64,000 bases of DNA, from NCBI RefSeq assembly GCF_000203815.1, contig NW_004457735.1:1860001-1924000 (forward strand), in the 5' to 3' direction. The stretch comes from Cavenderia fasciculata. Lineage: Eukaryota > Evosea > Eumycetozoa > Acytosteliales > Cavenderiaceae. The notes under the pieces are model-generated. The model did no database searches and was not told where the DNA came from. It saw nothing but the letters and a program-made list of their open reading frames with translations. Shown piece after piece: positions 22,088-34,878 of the stretch. Positions within the stretch are counted from its first letter, which is position 1; each line of letters begins with the position of its first letter. The position numbers and the translations under genes were made by a program.

Positions 22088-23631
22088 ATGATGGAAGCTA
22101 GAGCACCACCCTCTAAAGTACTCTTTATTAGAGACATACCTGCTGGTATGACAAATGACGAGTTTGATCTTCTTTTCTCAAACCTACCCGGTTTTGTTTC
22201 AATCAGAAGAGTATGTAAATAGATAGATAGATAGATCTATAGTCAACAAGAGTTGACTTGTAGAGAACTCCTTAAAAGGGTTGTATCATATGAACTAACC
22301 ATACTCCTTTGCTTCAATTTTAGAAACCAAACTTTGCATTTGTCGAGTTCAAAGATAGAGGGTTTGCAACTAGTGCCATGAGAAGATATTCAGGTTATAG
22401 ACATCATCCAACAGATAGACCACTCTCAATCGATTTCGATAGAGTAAATAATCAATTCCAATTAATAATAGTAGTTAGTAGTATTAGTATTAGTATAGTA
22501 TAATTATTATATATATAACTAGTAGTAGTAGTAGTAGTAGTAGTAGAAGCAGTGAAGAAAAGAAACATTGATAGATTCAACAGAATTATATATATATATT
22601 TGAATAGAAAGATCTAGAAGAAAAAGAGCAGAGAGAGAGAATATTGAAAAGGATAGAAAAAAGAGAAAACAGAATCAACATAGTCATCATCTATTTTTAT
22701 CTATCTATATATATATACTGTTGTTTCATTCATATAGCTTTTGAATTTATTATAACTTTAGAAAAAAGAGAATAGTCTAGACTAAGTTAATCTTCTTAAT
22801 TCATCACCATCATCATCATCATCAAGGATCCCAGATCAAGAGACGATTATCCACCACAAGTATTAGATACCCAACCACCACCATCCCACTACACTGATGA
22901 AGGAAGAGGAGGAGACAGATACGAGAGTAATAGAGATAGTTACACTGAAGATGAAGATAGATCAGAAAAGCATAGAAAGTACTCTGATCCAAGTAGTAGT
23001 GCAATCACAAAGACAGATCCATCATCAGTAGACGAAAAGAAGCGTAGTAGATCAGATTATGACAGATTCGAAAAAGATAGATCAAAGTATAGAGATAGTT
23101 ATTTTGAAAGAGATGAATATCCTTCAAGAGGAAGAGAATTTGATTCTGTAAGTAGAATATATATTGATACACATAGATTATATATGTCTTAACTCTCTCT
23201 TGCTTTTTCTTTTGTTTTAGCCACCAATTCCAGGTTATGAACATATGATGTTCCCAACTGCTAGAGTTCCACCACCTCCAGGTCAATTTAAAGATCCACA
23301 ATCAACATTATTTGTTTCAAATTTACCAAAGGATGTAACTGAAAGAGTAAGCAACCAAACACAAATATACTGCAATCATATATATTAATTAATTAATATT
23401 TTATTTTAGGAATTATCAATTCTATTTAGATTTATGAGAGGATTTATTAGTTGTAGATTGGTAATTAGAGAAGGTAAATATCCAATTTGTTTTTGTGATT
23501 TTAGAGATATTCCATCTGCAATAATGGCAATGGAAATACTTCAAGGTTATAGAATGGATCCAAATGATGTCTCTAGCAGTATCTCTATCGAATTTGATAG
23601 ATCAAGAAACAATCCACCAAAATTCAAATAA
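22088..23631 (+). CDS. Two-RRM RNA-binding protein, RBPMS-like
   Basis: Five exons (22088-22210, 22324-22443, 22827-23147, 23221-23346, 23410-23631), 303 aa, all introns phase 0. RRM1: VLFIRDIPAGMTNDEFDLLF, NFAFVEFKDRGFATSAM. The linker is Arg/Asp/Ser/Tyr-rich (EDRSEKHRKYS). RRM2: TLFVSNLPKDVTERELSILF with PICFCDFRDIPSAIMAM and SISIEFDRSRNN, which resembles the RBPMS/couch-potato RRM. These proteins bind mRNA; the targets are unknown. Intron 2 (383 bp) is much longer than the others and contains a purine-rich, coding-like stretch at 22608-22680 that may be an alternative exon. Confidence 0.8.
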
Positions 23632-23737
23632 TTAAATAAATAAATCAACCCCAAACAAACAAACAAATTCTTAAAAATATATATTCTCTTTTTTTTTTTG
23701 GATTTATCTTATCTATTATTTTCTACCCTTACTTAAT

Positions 23738-25913
23738 TTATTTTTTATTCTTTTGAATGTTTACACAATTATCAAAAGCATGAGAGGTAACACTAAATAT
23801 TTCACAAGCCATAGAATATTGACAATCGGCGTCACATGGTTTGAGTGGATTTGGTGAACTAGACAAGTGAGAGTAGTACTTGTTAAAAACGGTAGAGTCT
23901 GTCTTCATTTGGGTGGCAACTTGGAACCACGATTGTGGAGACATGTCAGAGAGGCCATACATTTCCTTGGCTTGGTAGGTGAGAGAAAAAGTGAGGTTGC
24001 CTGTAAGGTTGGCCTCGGTGATATTACAATGGTATTGGTAGTAGTCGGTGATTTGGTTAGTGTCATAGTCAAACTCATAGATACGGAAGCCTGGCTCGTG
24101 GTTTTGGTAGGTGGTGAGTGATGGTGCAATGAATTGGACACCAGTTGGCTTGGTGTAGGTCTCCATGTCGGTGAGGATAGCCAATTGATCGTCGTGAGTG
24201 TGACCGTAGATCTGGCCGACAATAGTGCCAGAGTACTGTTCGACAAGACGTTGATAGATGGAGCACCAGACATCGTTGACAGCAGCCTTGAGCGTGCATG
24301 GGATATGTCCAATGATAATGACCTTTTCAGAGTTGCTGGCCGATTGAGCGAGCATGTTGGAGAGCCACTCGGTTTGGTTGTTGGGCTTGTTCATGTTGCT
24401 TTCGTTCATGAGGTTGTAGAAATTGATCAAATCGGCGTCCTGAGTGTTGAGCGAGATGATACGTAGACCTTGTTGAATCAACAGAGTGTAGTAACCTTGT
24501 TGTTGGACAGTGTCGAGTTGTTCACCACCGAGGAATGGTGCCCAAAAGGTGGAGAGGTCGTTCAAAAGCCATTGCTTGTCTGGTAGGATAAACTGGTCGG
24601 CTGGGTACGACTCGTGGTTGCCAATGGCTGGGAAAACGATCGTGTCTGGGAAGAAGAGGTGGACAAGCTCGGTGAGTGTCTGTGTGGCGGTGGTCTGCTT
24701 CTCCTCGGTCTGCATCCACACATCGTGTGGGGGCGAGTCGCCCGTCCAGAGGATGAGATCGATGGGGAGTGTCTGAGTGAGTTCTACAATACGCTCAAAC
24801 ATGGTCTTGACAGTGACCAATGGAATGTCGCATTGGTAGTGACCATAAAAGCCAGCGTCACCAGTGCCGTCGCGGCAACAGAGTGGCTTGCCACAATTTG
24901 GATTGGATCCTTCAAGATAGTAGGCGTCGAAATGGATGTCGGCCAACTGCAAAAAGTAACCCTTGCCCTTGAATGTTGTGTTGCCCTCTCGAATGGGCTT
25001 TTGGGCAGAAATGTCTGGGTACGTATGGACAGGCTTCTCTTCCAACGTCTTGACGAGATCTAAATTTGAAAATGTGTTCATATTGTTATTGTTGTTGTTG
25101 TGGAATTGGTTATGTTGTTCAGTGGCAGTGCTATTTGGTTGACATATTCTGAAAAGTTCGCACAATGTCATTGGATTGATATTGTCTGTAACAATTACAT
25201 CCCAAATAATTGGTACAAATGTATTCATTACTCCATGACACTATAAACAAATAAAAGTAAAAGTGTCAATAATTTTGATATATCAATGATTCCAAAGTAG
25301 GTAGGTATACTTACGACATCTGGTAATTCAATCTTGAAAGCAATACACAAATCAATGGTTGTATTGACAACTATGGTAGTTGATGCATTTTTCTATAGAG
25401 AGAGAAAATGAAATGGAGTAAGTAAAGGGTGGGTAAAATTGAAAGTGTTGTGTGTGGGAGTGTTGTTGTGTTTAAAACACATTGTTTTAAGATGCAAATA
25501 AAAAAAGAGAAGAGAAAGTGAGTGAGTGATCAATGAGCAGCATACATTTACTCAATGAAATGAATAGTACTATATAGGATAATACTATAGCTCATTCTCT
25601 CAACTTGAGTACTGTTGATCATTTCCCTCTCTCTTTCTCTTTCTCTTTCTCTCTTTTCATTGTATTTCAATGTGTTTTTGAATTCCCGATTCGAATCGTC
25701 GTTGACAAGACTACGTACTTGTAAAAGATCGCTTAATATATCGGCACCAACAGTGCAGAGAGCACATGATATTGGGATAGCTTTTAATCTCTCTAAATAA
25801 TGAGGATAGTCTGGATTCTGAGCTATCTTTTCAGCATGACTGTCATAATGTGCATAGGTGGTAGCAATGAAGAGAATTGCAAGTAGCAATATAGTCTGAC
25901 TCCAGTTCTTCAT
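23738..25913 (-). CDS. Acid sphingomyelinase-like phosphodiesterase
   Basis: Three exons in minus order (25719-25913, 25315-25392, 23738-25240), 591 aa. Signal peptide MKNWSQTILLLAILFIATTY. A saposin-B-like N-terminal domain has the paired cysteines CALC, LCIAF, CHGV and LCELFRIC. The metallophosphatase domain follows: DIHFDAYY, WTGDSPPHD, AIGNHES, IIGHIP and YGHTHDDQ supply the two-zinc ligands. Cysteines GKPLCCRDG are typical of SMPD1/SMPDL. The enzyme would cleave sphingomyelin or related phosphodiesters in lysosomes or outside the cell. Several NxT/S sites. Family length matches. Dictyostelids have a small sgm gene family; which member this is cannot be said. Confidence 0.9.
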
Positions 25914-26229
25914 TGTATTAAGATTATTCTATAATAGTCTAATTGACTCTCTCTAAACTATTCCTTCTTTTGTTGTTATTCTAGTATCAGAGTATATAAT
26001 ATAAATAAATAAATAAGAAATTGAAAATAATACAACTAAGAGAAGAAGGATAAACTAGTTGTTGTGTTTTTGTTGTTGTATTTCTAGATTAGATTTGTGT
26101 GTGTGTGTGTATATATATGAATGTAAGATTGTGTGTGTTGTGTGAGAATGGTTGCAGAGGTCTACTTTTGTTGTTGTTGTAGATAAAAAGGATAAAATAC
26201 AATAAATAAAAAAGTAAAGTAAAAAAGAG

Positions 26230-26455
26230 TTTTTTTAGTTTTTCCCGGAGTGAGCTCGGCGTTTCTTGCAAACAGTTCTTTCGAAAAGTTATGCGCATCT
26301 CCGCCCTATATCCCACCCCGACCCGACGACGATAAGGAATGATCATTGGAGGCCGGTGCACAAGCAAGCGACTGTTCAACTTAATCTTTGCAGCATTTTG
26401 CAAACGTTTGATTTTCGATCACTGTCGGTGGCAGCTCTTTGATTTTGAAACACCA
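26230..26455. other. GC-rich island, candidate structured RNA or regulatory DNA
   Basis: About 225 bp stand out as far more GC-rich and complex than the flanks: TTTCCCGGAGTGAGCTCGGC, CCCACCCCGACCCGACGACG and TGGAGGCCGGTGCACAAGC. Minus-strand reading ends in T-runs (CTCTTTTTTAC at about 26215-26230), as a Pol III terminator would. TTGCAAAC occurs twice. No known snRNA, SRP, RNase P or tRNA signature was found by eye. It lies between two divergent genes. The rest of 25914-26709 is AT-rich promoter DNA. Confidence 0.35.
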
Positions 26456-26709
26456 CAAAGAATAGAAAGTATAAAGTAGAAAGTATCTATCCTACCTACC
26501 ATATCCAAAAAATGTATTGATGATCATTGTGGATTTAGATATAAAATTATTATATTATTTAGGAACTATATAACTTTAAAAAAAAATATATTTTTTTTAT
26601 TATTATTTTCTATTTATTCTTTTTTCCAAATAGTGGTCAATGACATACATTATTACATTTTTTTAGTAACTCTTTTTTATTAGTACTACTCCAAGAGAAC
26701 TCTTAAGGG

Positions 26710-28817
26710 ATGCAAAAACAATTACTATGTAAAGTGATATTTAACGTTTACTTGAAGGATCTGATCTTTGTAGAGGTCAATTTGATCAACATTCAAGTGA
26801 GTGGATCATCAGTCAAAGACAGTCAGATACATTCACTATTGGATTGTATAAAGTATAGACAGACTGACTTATTCATCAAACACTACAAGACTATCTTTTC
26901 AAAGGTCATTTTACAAAAGACAAACGTAAGTTCTAAAGAAATTATATGTTTACAGCATTCAAGAATTTAGATTTCTAATATTTATTTACTATTTATTAGG
27001 GAACACCATTTATAAAGATATTCGATTTAGCTCTAAGAACGGGTAATCATCAATGTTTAATATTAATGATTGAAACTGCAAGAGATAGTGGATATAAACA
27101 CTTGATTGAACAATGGTCTGTCTTGATTTATTCAAACATCAATCAACAATGTTTGGATGTGGTGCTAGAGTATTATCAATTGTTGACAAGGGCAAACTAT
27201 GCACAGTTGATTGGTTTTATGGTGTTGAATGGAAGATCCGATCAAGCAATTACATTGCTAGGTACGTTGGAAATGAGGCCGATTAGTGCCCCTGGTCTAA
27301 CCAATCTAACATTGACCAATGATGGTCAAGAAGAAAATAGATCTGTTCATTTGATCGATTTGGCAAAGATGCTAATTAGAAAGAGGGGATCTAGTGATCT
27401 ATCATTTATCATTCAATTATGCGGACAGAATGAAATAGATGATTTACTAGAACTTATTGCCACCCAAGTAACAACTTTGAGCCTCAAGAGAGTAGGTGGA
27501 TGGGGTATTGAAAGATACTTTGGTTACAAGTATTTAGAAAGATTCGAGACAATGGTTGGTGATAGATATCTATCAAATGAATCATTGCTTTTTGGTGCTG
27601 GTAATATTGGTTTCTTGCGATACTATGTAGACAGAAAACTTTGGACAAAGTTTGAGAGTATCAAAGATGCCCAAGTACTCGAATATGCCATACAACATGA
27701 AAATGGTGAGGAGTGTGTTCGATACATTTTGGAGCATCTTCCCAACCCCAAGTTATTTTTACGTTACAATGTATTTGCCATCCGTCCATCTACAGTCTCA
27801 CTCTTGTTTGTCCAATTCATTTGCCTTCATCCACACGTCCACCTAGAACCAGACGACTTTATAAGAGATATTGCATTCTCCAAGAAATACGATGCTTTGC
27901 AATGGATTCTTTCACCGACCAGCATTCGTTTGTTTGACGACAAAACAGTAAACCTCGGCGCTGCCTTTTCAGAAGCAGTCTACTATGACGACATTACAGC
28001 ACTGGAAATATTATCAACAGCCTTGATACAACAAAACCAAAAGGTAGGCGTGCACTTGTCACAGTTTCACCAAATGTCAAAAGAAAACCAAAAGAGAGCC
28101 GCCTCTATTATTCCACCAGGACTGTTGGATATCTACATTGAAGAAGATCTAGCAGCAATGCGAGAAACTCTTCTTCTACTCGTCCAACATGGACACGTGT
28201 CTTCTGGTGGTAGCATAGGTTACCCATTTGATGCATTTGGGATGTTGACCGACACCTACATCCAAAAATATCATGGACAAGGCATGGAAGGTGACCCGTT
28301 CTTCCTCTCACTGGCCAGTATCGATACACTAGAATTTGTATCTCGCAACACTGATCAAAATCTTGATCGACTTGCCTATTACAGTGGTAGAACAGACATG
28401 TATGATATTTTGGTGTTTATCCATCGGATATACAGAAAGAGTAGTGGTGGATTTACAGCCAATGATTGGCAAGAATGTGATTCAATACACTGCTGCAAAG
28501 CACTACAGTTCATGTGGGAAAATTCACCAGACTCTGTTAGATCCAATCACTACTCAATGTCACTCTTTCTTAACAATCACATTGTCGACACGTCTGATCG
28601 AGGAATCAAGGTTACCCTACACTTTGTACGTCTCTACCAACACTTTGCGACCCAACCAACAAAAATCAATCGATGCCACCCTCTTTTAACGCATAGCCAC
28701 CTAGTGTATCAAATAATTCAACTTTTCCAACAGCAATCTACCAACAACAGTACGTTTACCACTTGTAACTCTGAGCTTTTAGACTTGTTGGCGTTTCACG
28801 ACGGTTTGATCAACTAA
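26710..28817 (+). CDS. Unassigned 677-aa protein, ankyrin-like helical repeats
   Basis: Two exons (26710-26925, 27000-28817). The protein starts MQKQLLCKVIFNVYLKDLI and is almost entirely helical in appearance, with recurring short units of the degenerate ankyrin type (LLDCIKYRQTDLFIKHYKT, IFDLALRTGNHQCLILMI, AIQHENGEECVRYILEHLPN, RLAYYSGRTDMYDILVFI). No signal peptide, membrane segment or catalytic motif. Dictyostelid genomes carry expanded families of such proteins, usually unnamed; membership here is inference. The start was chosen at the only Met before the first repeat-like unit. Confidence 0.7.
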
Positions 28818-29013
28818 ACCAACGATTTCATAAAAGAAAGGTTTTTTTTTGTATTTCGTTGAATTTGAACGGATCGGGCTGATCACGCAGAAAATCGATA
28901 TTTATTTTTAATTTTTTTTTGTTTTTCTGTGACCATCGAGACAAGGTCCTAGCCCAAGTGATTAAAACAGTGTGTAAGATCTATATAGTTTATTAATAAT
29001 AATAATAATAATA

Positions 29014-30412
29014 ATGTACAGACAAATAATTGTTTTGCTCGTTTTGGCAGTTTGCGTTTCTGCCCAACCACAGGGTTGTGCTGACGACTCTAGCATGCAA
29101 TGCGCAGATAAGGGAATGTATTGTGATGCAGACTTTTACCAAAGAATTGGTGATGGTGATATCGCTTGTAAATTAGGTAAATATTTATATAAAGAGAGCA
29201 AATAGAGAAAAAAAAACCTGCGATATCGCAATAACTGACTCCTCTCTTTAGGTTTTTATTGTGCACCAAACCCATACTCTTCCAGTGGATTTCAATCAAT
29301 TTTAGCAGACATTGGAGCTTCTTCTTTTGAGCCAACCCCTTCATCTGTTTGCACTCCAATCGGTAAGATTGGTGATGCTTGTGATGGATCTACTGCTTCA
29401 TGTGATACCGGACTCCTATGTAGAACAGCACCACAAGGTGAAGCGCCATCTTGCCAACCAGCCTCGTACGCCACCTTGGGTGAATCATGCAACAGTTTCC
29501 TTGACTGTATCAATTATTTGGAATGTATGTATTATAGGTCTATGGTACCATCAACCCTGATCCTTTCAAATGTGACTAATCCATTTATTTATATTTATTT
29601 ATTTAGGTGATGCATTTGAAAAGAAATGTGTTCCAAAAATTTCAGATCCAACCATTCAATGCTCTGTTGCTCAACAATGCAAATTTGGTTACTACTGCAA
29701 CACCACCGATAGCGTTTATCGTTGTGTCCCACGTGGTGATGTTGGGACCAATTGTAGCAGCGCAGTACAATGCAATGAAAACTTGGTTTGTGAGGACAAC
29801 AATGAAGGCCAAGAAGTGTGCACTGCTCTCTACACGAAAAAGGAAGGTGACACTTGCTCAACCAACACACAAGCCTTGTACGGAACCTATGGTCTATACA
29901 CCTCGACTTGTGACCTTGGCTCTGGCGTTGTATGCGACAACAACAATGACGTTTGTATCAAGATTCCAGAATTGACCCCTGGAAATTGCACTGAAAGTCC
30001 ATGTCAAGGTGGTAGTTCTTTTGAAAGATGTATCTGTAATGGAGCCAACAGCACCACTGGTACCTGCGTATCCAGTATCGTCAGAGGTGCACAAATCAAC
30101 ACCTGTGTTTCTGCCTTCCAAGCTTTTACCCAGTGTAAAATGGAAAACAAGTGTCAAGACTTTGTCATAGGCACTTCCTATCCACAAACTATCATGCCAA
30201 ACAGTTGTATTGGCAGAAACTGTCAACACCTATTGTGTGACGTCCAAAAACAATGTGCCTACGTCCCTGAAAATAGTCCCATCGCTATATGTGGTGGTGA
30301 CTTTTTGGCCGAATTTTCAGTCTGCTCTTCATTGACCAGTGACTCATCATCAACCATCTCATCAATGGTTTTCGTCATGATCGCTGTTGTATTTGCTTCA
30401 ATCCTCTTTTAA
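29014..30412 (+). CDS. Cys-rich secreted protein, probably GPI-anchored
   Basis: Three exons (29014-29176, 29252-29524, 29607-30412), 413 aa, introns in phase 1. Signal peptide MYRQIIVLLVLAVCVSAQP. About 40 cysteines in repeated spacing of the form CxxxxxCxxGLxC and CNENLVC follow (GDACDGSTASCDTGLLC, GTNCSSAVQCNENLVC, GDTCSTNTQAL). The C-terminus is Ser-rich then hydrophobic (ISSMVFVMIAVVFASILF), as in GPI-anchored proteins. Similar Cys-rich surface proteins are common in dictyostelids. No enzymatic domain is seen; adhesion or matrix function is inference. Confidence 0.78.
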
Positions 30413-30628
30413 AAAACAAACTAAATGATGATATTTAAAATAAATCGAATATATATATATATATTAATTAAAATCTAATCAAGCTCATTATGAAATCCAA
30501 AGTTTAAGACCTATATAATTTCTTCCTTTGTATTTATATTTTTACATAAACTTAATAACGTACCGTACGATATTCTTTTTGTTCTTTTATTCTTGTTTAT
30601 TTTTTTGACGATTGTAAATTGTTGTTGT

Positions 30629-32200
30629 TTAGTTCTTACCCAAAATTGGCATATGAGTAGAAACACCAGTTGAAATATCGTCGTCTCTCCAGTTGGAGGT
30701 GATAGTCTTAATTTGGGTGTAGAATTGGACACCAGTCTTGCCATAGAAATGGTTGGAACCGACAAATGAACGACGGGAACCGGTGAAAGAGAAGAATGGG
30801 AGTGGGACTGGGATTGGGAGATTGATACCGACTTGACCGACATCGATTTCGTGTTGGTATTTACGGGCAGCAGCACCAGATGAGGTAAAGATGGCAGTTC
30901 CGTTACCGTATGGGTTGTTGTTGATGAGCTTGATGGCTTCGTCGAGGGTGTCGGCCTTGAGACAGACGAGGACTGGGCCAAAGATTTCTTCAGTGTAACA
31001 CTTCATGTTTGGAGTGACTTCGGTCAAGATGGTTGGACCGACAAAGTTACCCTTCTTGAATTGTTCTGGGACTTGGACGTTACGACCATCCAAGACACAC
31101 TTGGCACCTTCGTCGATACCGGTTTGGATGAGGGCGTGGATACGCTCCTTGGCAGCTGGTGAGATGACTGGACCGAGGTCAGAGTCTGGTTGGGCACCAC
31201 AGGTGACCTTGAGCTTCTTGGCACGTTCGACGAGCTCTGGAATCCAGTTTTGGGATTCACCGACAAAGACGGCGGCAGACAAGGCCATACAACGTTGACC
31301 AGAGGCGCCAAAGGCAGCTCCGGTGAGGGCATCGAGGGTACGATCCTTGGAGGCATCTGGCATGATGGTGGCGTGGTTCTTGGCGGCCATGTTGGATTGG
31401 ACACGCTTGCCATTCTTGGTGCCACGGTCGTGGATGTGCTTACCGGCAGCTTCACCTCCGACAAAGGAGATGGCACGGATAGCGGGGTCGTCGCAGATAA
31501 AGTTGACAGCGTCCTTGGCGCCGTGGATGATGTTCAAGACACCGGCGGGGACACCAGCCTCGATGGCCAATTCTGCGAGGTACATAGAGGCACCTGGGAC
31601 ACGCTCAGATGGCTTCAAGACATAGGTGTTACCACAGGCAATGGCCAATGGGAACATCCAGAGTGGAATCATAGCTGGGAAGTTGAATGGAGTGATACCA
31701 GCACAGACACCTAATGGTTGGTTGTACGAGTAAATGTCGACGTTCTTGGAGACGTTTTCGACAGTCTCTCCCATCATCAACGAGGCAACGTTGCAAGCGT
31801 GTTCGACGACTTCCAATCCTCTAAAGACGTCTCCCTTGGCGTCTGGGAGGGTCTTGCCTTGCTCTTGGGTGATGATGGCGGCAACCTTGTCCATGTTCTT
31901 TTGAATGAGAGCTCTGTAGTTGGAAATGATACGAGCACGGTTAGAGACTGATGTATCTCTCCAGGCTGGGAATGCAGCTTGGGCAGCAGCAACTGCAGCA
32001 TTCATTTCTTCCAAAGTTGCAACTGGTACTTTAGTAACAACTTCTTGAGTTGCCTAATTAAAGAAATGTTAAAAAATCTTATATGAGAGAGAGAGAAAGA
32101 AAACTAAACTAAAACAACTTACTGGGTTGGTGACGTCTAACCATTCCTTTGACTTTGATTCAACAAACTTTCCATTAATCAATAACTTGGTGGTCTATAA

Positions 32201-32252
<52 letters not shown>

Positions 32253-32433
32253 TGATATGATTAATAACTTTTAAACTAAAGTTGTTGTTCTTGATTTCTC
32301 GATTTGATTGATCATCAAATTTGATCAATCAAACTTTGTGATGAAGATAATTTACATTAGCTAATGAAGCAGAGGTAGAGTGGAAGAATCTAATATTCTT
32401 CAAATTGTTTGAAACAAGCTTGGCAGACAACAT
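30629..32433 (-). CDS. mmsdh: Methylmalonate-semialdehyde dehydrogenase (ALDH6), mitochondrial
   Basis: Three exons in minus order (32356-32433, 32123-32194, 30629-32053), 524 aa. Exon 1 encodes an amphipathic mitochondrial presequence ([20 protein letters not shown]). The enzyme has [18 protein letters not shown], the NAD-binding [13 protein letters not shown], and the catalytic cysteine in [11 protein letters not shown], the hallmark of CoA-acylating ALDH6A1. It oxidises methylmalonate and malonate semialdehydes to propionyl-CoA and acetyl-CoA in valine and pyrimidine catabolism. Length equals the human enzyme. Strong codon bias suggests high expression. An AAT microsatellite lies in intron 1. 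Confidence 0.95.
32204..32252. repeat. AAT trinucleotide microsatellite
   Basis: About 16 AAT units in intron 1 of the methylmalonate-semialdehyde dehydrogenase gene, just after the start of exon 2 in plus-strand order. Confidence 0.9.
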
Positions 32434-32672
32434 TTTCTAAATTATCTCTTTCTAAAACAAGAAACTAAACAGACGTTTCAAAGAGACATTATCATTCTTT
32501 GGGGTGAAGATTCCTTCACACAAAAAAAAATAAAAAAAATTGAAAATATCCCGTCAAATGGTGATAAGAGGGGAAATTCAGACATCGTTTGACAATTCAA
32601 TTTCGTTCGTCATTAATTAATGATTAACAATAAATAATATATAATTTATTAGGATGTTTTGTTTTTATTTAT

Positions 32673-33813
32673 TTAAAAACCATCGGTAAACATTGTAAAT
32701 GCTCTTTCCATTTCCTCCAATTTAATTGCTGATATGAATAGATTCAATTGTAATTTTTCTGCAACTCCAAATAGAGTATAGACATCACTTTCGCTTGGTA
32801 AATTTAAATCTGATTTTAATTTCTTTGCAAAATTGATACCTAAACATTCACTAAAAATAAATAAAGAAAAAGAAAAAGAAAAGGTGTCAGATTAGTAAAA
32901 TGAAAATATGAATCATTTTTCCAATTGATCATTTGTTCGTACTTGGATTGAGAATAGGCGACTACAAAACTAGCCTTTCGAAGTAATAATTTCATATAGT
33001 GAATTAAATAAATTTCTCTCATTTCCATTGGTAAACTATATACTTCTGTAACCATCTTTTGAATATAAATAGATGGATCTTTAAATCTATTTAAACTTTT
33101 ATCATCTGATCTCCTAAATATAAATAAATAAGTAAATATTAATTTTTGGTTCCAACCAATATTATATTATTATTATATTTTGTTCTACTCTACATACGTT
33201 TGAGATTGTAATAAAATATTTTTTAAAATGTCTTCACGATAACTTGTATAACGATATTGAATGTGAGTTTGGAATATTTCCATTTTGTCGAGATCAACCA
33301 CTGTGACTGGTTTGAGTGATAAATAAATATTCTCTTCGATTTGTTTGAGTGAGACATCGATCAATCCCTGTATCACAAGATCGGGAATGTACTCTTTGTT
33401 GGTTAATATTCTAGTAGAGAGTGCCTTTTCGTTTGGCGTTAAAAATAATGACAATGTATCCAACCATTTAAGTACTTGAGCTTGTTGTGTACCAAATACA
33501 ACTGTCGATCCATTTGTTTGAAGATGTGAAGTTATGACTCTATGGAAAATAAAATAAAAAAGATTAAATATAAATATATATAAGTTTCTAAAGATTCTAT
33601 TTCTTTGACTACAACATACTTTACAAAAAAATCATTGTCTTGAGGTTTAGCATCCATTAAAAAGGTAGATAGAATATCTACATGAGGATAATTGGATGAA
33701 TATAAGTGTTCTAAATTAATACAAACTAAAACCAATTCTTTGGTAAAAGATATTTGATCGGCAATCTAAATGTGTAACGAAAATGAATTAATAACGATTA
33801 ATTGATAAATACA

Positions 33814-33866
<53 letters not shown>

Positions 33867-34577
33867 TCGCTTACATTATTACAATAATTTCTTAATATAA
33901 AAGAAGCCAACATTGATAATCTATCGGCAATAATATCATGAATATGTTGATAGATTGACAATTTAGAAAGATCCATATACAATGACAATGCAAACTTTGT
34001 GATCTTGTCATTGTATCTAGCATTGAAAATGATAGATGATGACATGATTGAGTGTTCTGGATAGATGTTGAATCTCATCTCTTCCGATGTGATTTTAGTA
34101 TCGAGACCACAAAGTGTTTGTCGAGCCATGAATGATTGAAATTCACTTGGTAGATTGTATTCAGGTGTCGTCCATAACTGTTCGACGACAGGTCCTGCCG
34201 TATCATGCCAAACTGATAATTGACATCCTATTATATAATTTGGGTTATAATTATCACTTGCCAAGTTTATGGGTGGTGTTGATTGTCTTCCTAATTAAAT
34301 TATAATGTCAGCAAATGAGTAAATATTAAGAGATTACAGATCTGAGATATGTTTGTTACATACTTTTCTTTAAAGGATTATTTGAAACTGATTGAGAGTA
34401 GGTTGAAAGTATGTCTTCATACACCTTTGAGAATATATTTGTCGTCTTTTTAAAGTCACTCTTTACATAGATACCTCCTCCTCCTGCTCCTCCTCCAGCA
34501 CCACCACCAACAGCATTACTACTACCATTTGCAGTGTTGATACTACCATTCAATCCAAAGTGACCAACTCCATCCAT
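32673..34577 (-). CDS. C9orf72: C9orf72 orthologue (DENN-like Rab/Arf regulator)
   Basis: Six exons in minus order (34364-34577, 33875-34290, 33620-33765, 33198-33539, 32943-33113, 32673-32850) give 488 aa with all frames joining. After a Gly/Asn-rich head come a longin-like part (GCQLSVWHDTAGPVVEQLW, RQTLCGLDTKITSEEM) and DENN-like parts. The segment VITSHLQTNGSTVVFG with LSLFLTPNEKA lines up with ISSHLQTCGCSVVVG and LCLFLTPAERK of human C9orf72. KSDLNLPSESDVYTLFGVAE matches the human KIDLDLTAEGDLNIIMALAE near the end. The human protein works with SMCR8 and WDR41 in autophagy/lysosome control and acts on small GTPases. Length matches (human 481). It is read divergently from the PsbP-like gene. 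Confidence 0.88.
33816..33866. repeat. ATT trinucleotide microsatellite
   Basis: About 17 ATT units in intron 2 of the C9orf72 orthologue, close to the 5' splice site of that intron. Confidence 0.9.
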
Positions 34578-34878
34578 CTCTCTCTCTCCTCACTCCTCTA
34601 TATTTATAGTCTTTATTTTGATAGATTATAAGTATTTAGATTGCTATTTACATCAGAATAAACATAACAATCTGTTAACAATGAGGGAGTAGAGATAAAT
34701 AAATACAGATATAACAGGTAATAAAAAGTAACATTCAAAATGAGGTGGACTCTTGCTTTGCGATATTTTTTAATTTTTTTTTTGCTCATCGTCATTTGAG
34801 CTCGGGTTGCCTGTTAAATTGCATTACATTTACACTTTACTTTAGTCTATCTCTTTCACATATACATCTAGTTCAACT

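Noticed and set aside
26089-26403. 104-codon minus frame over the GC island (MQNAAKIKLNSRLLVHRPPM)
   Set aside because: It runs into simple AT sequence after about 58 codons and has no homologue I recognise; kept as a GC-island finding rather than a gene.
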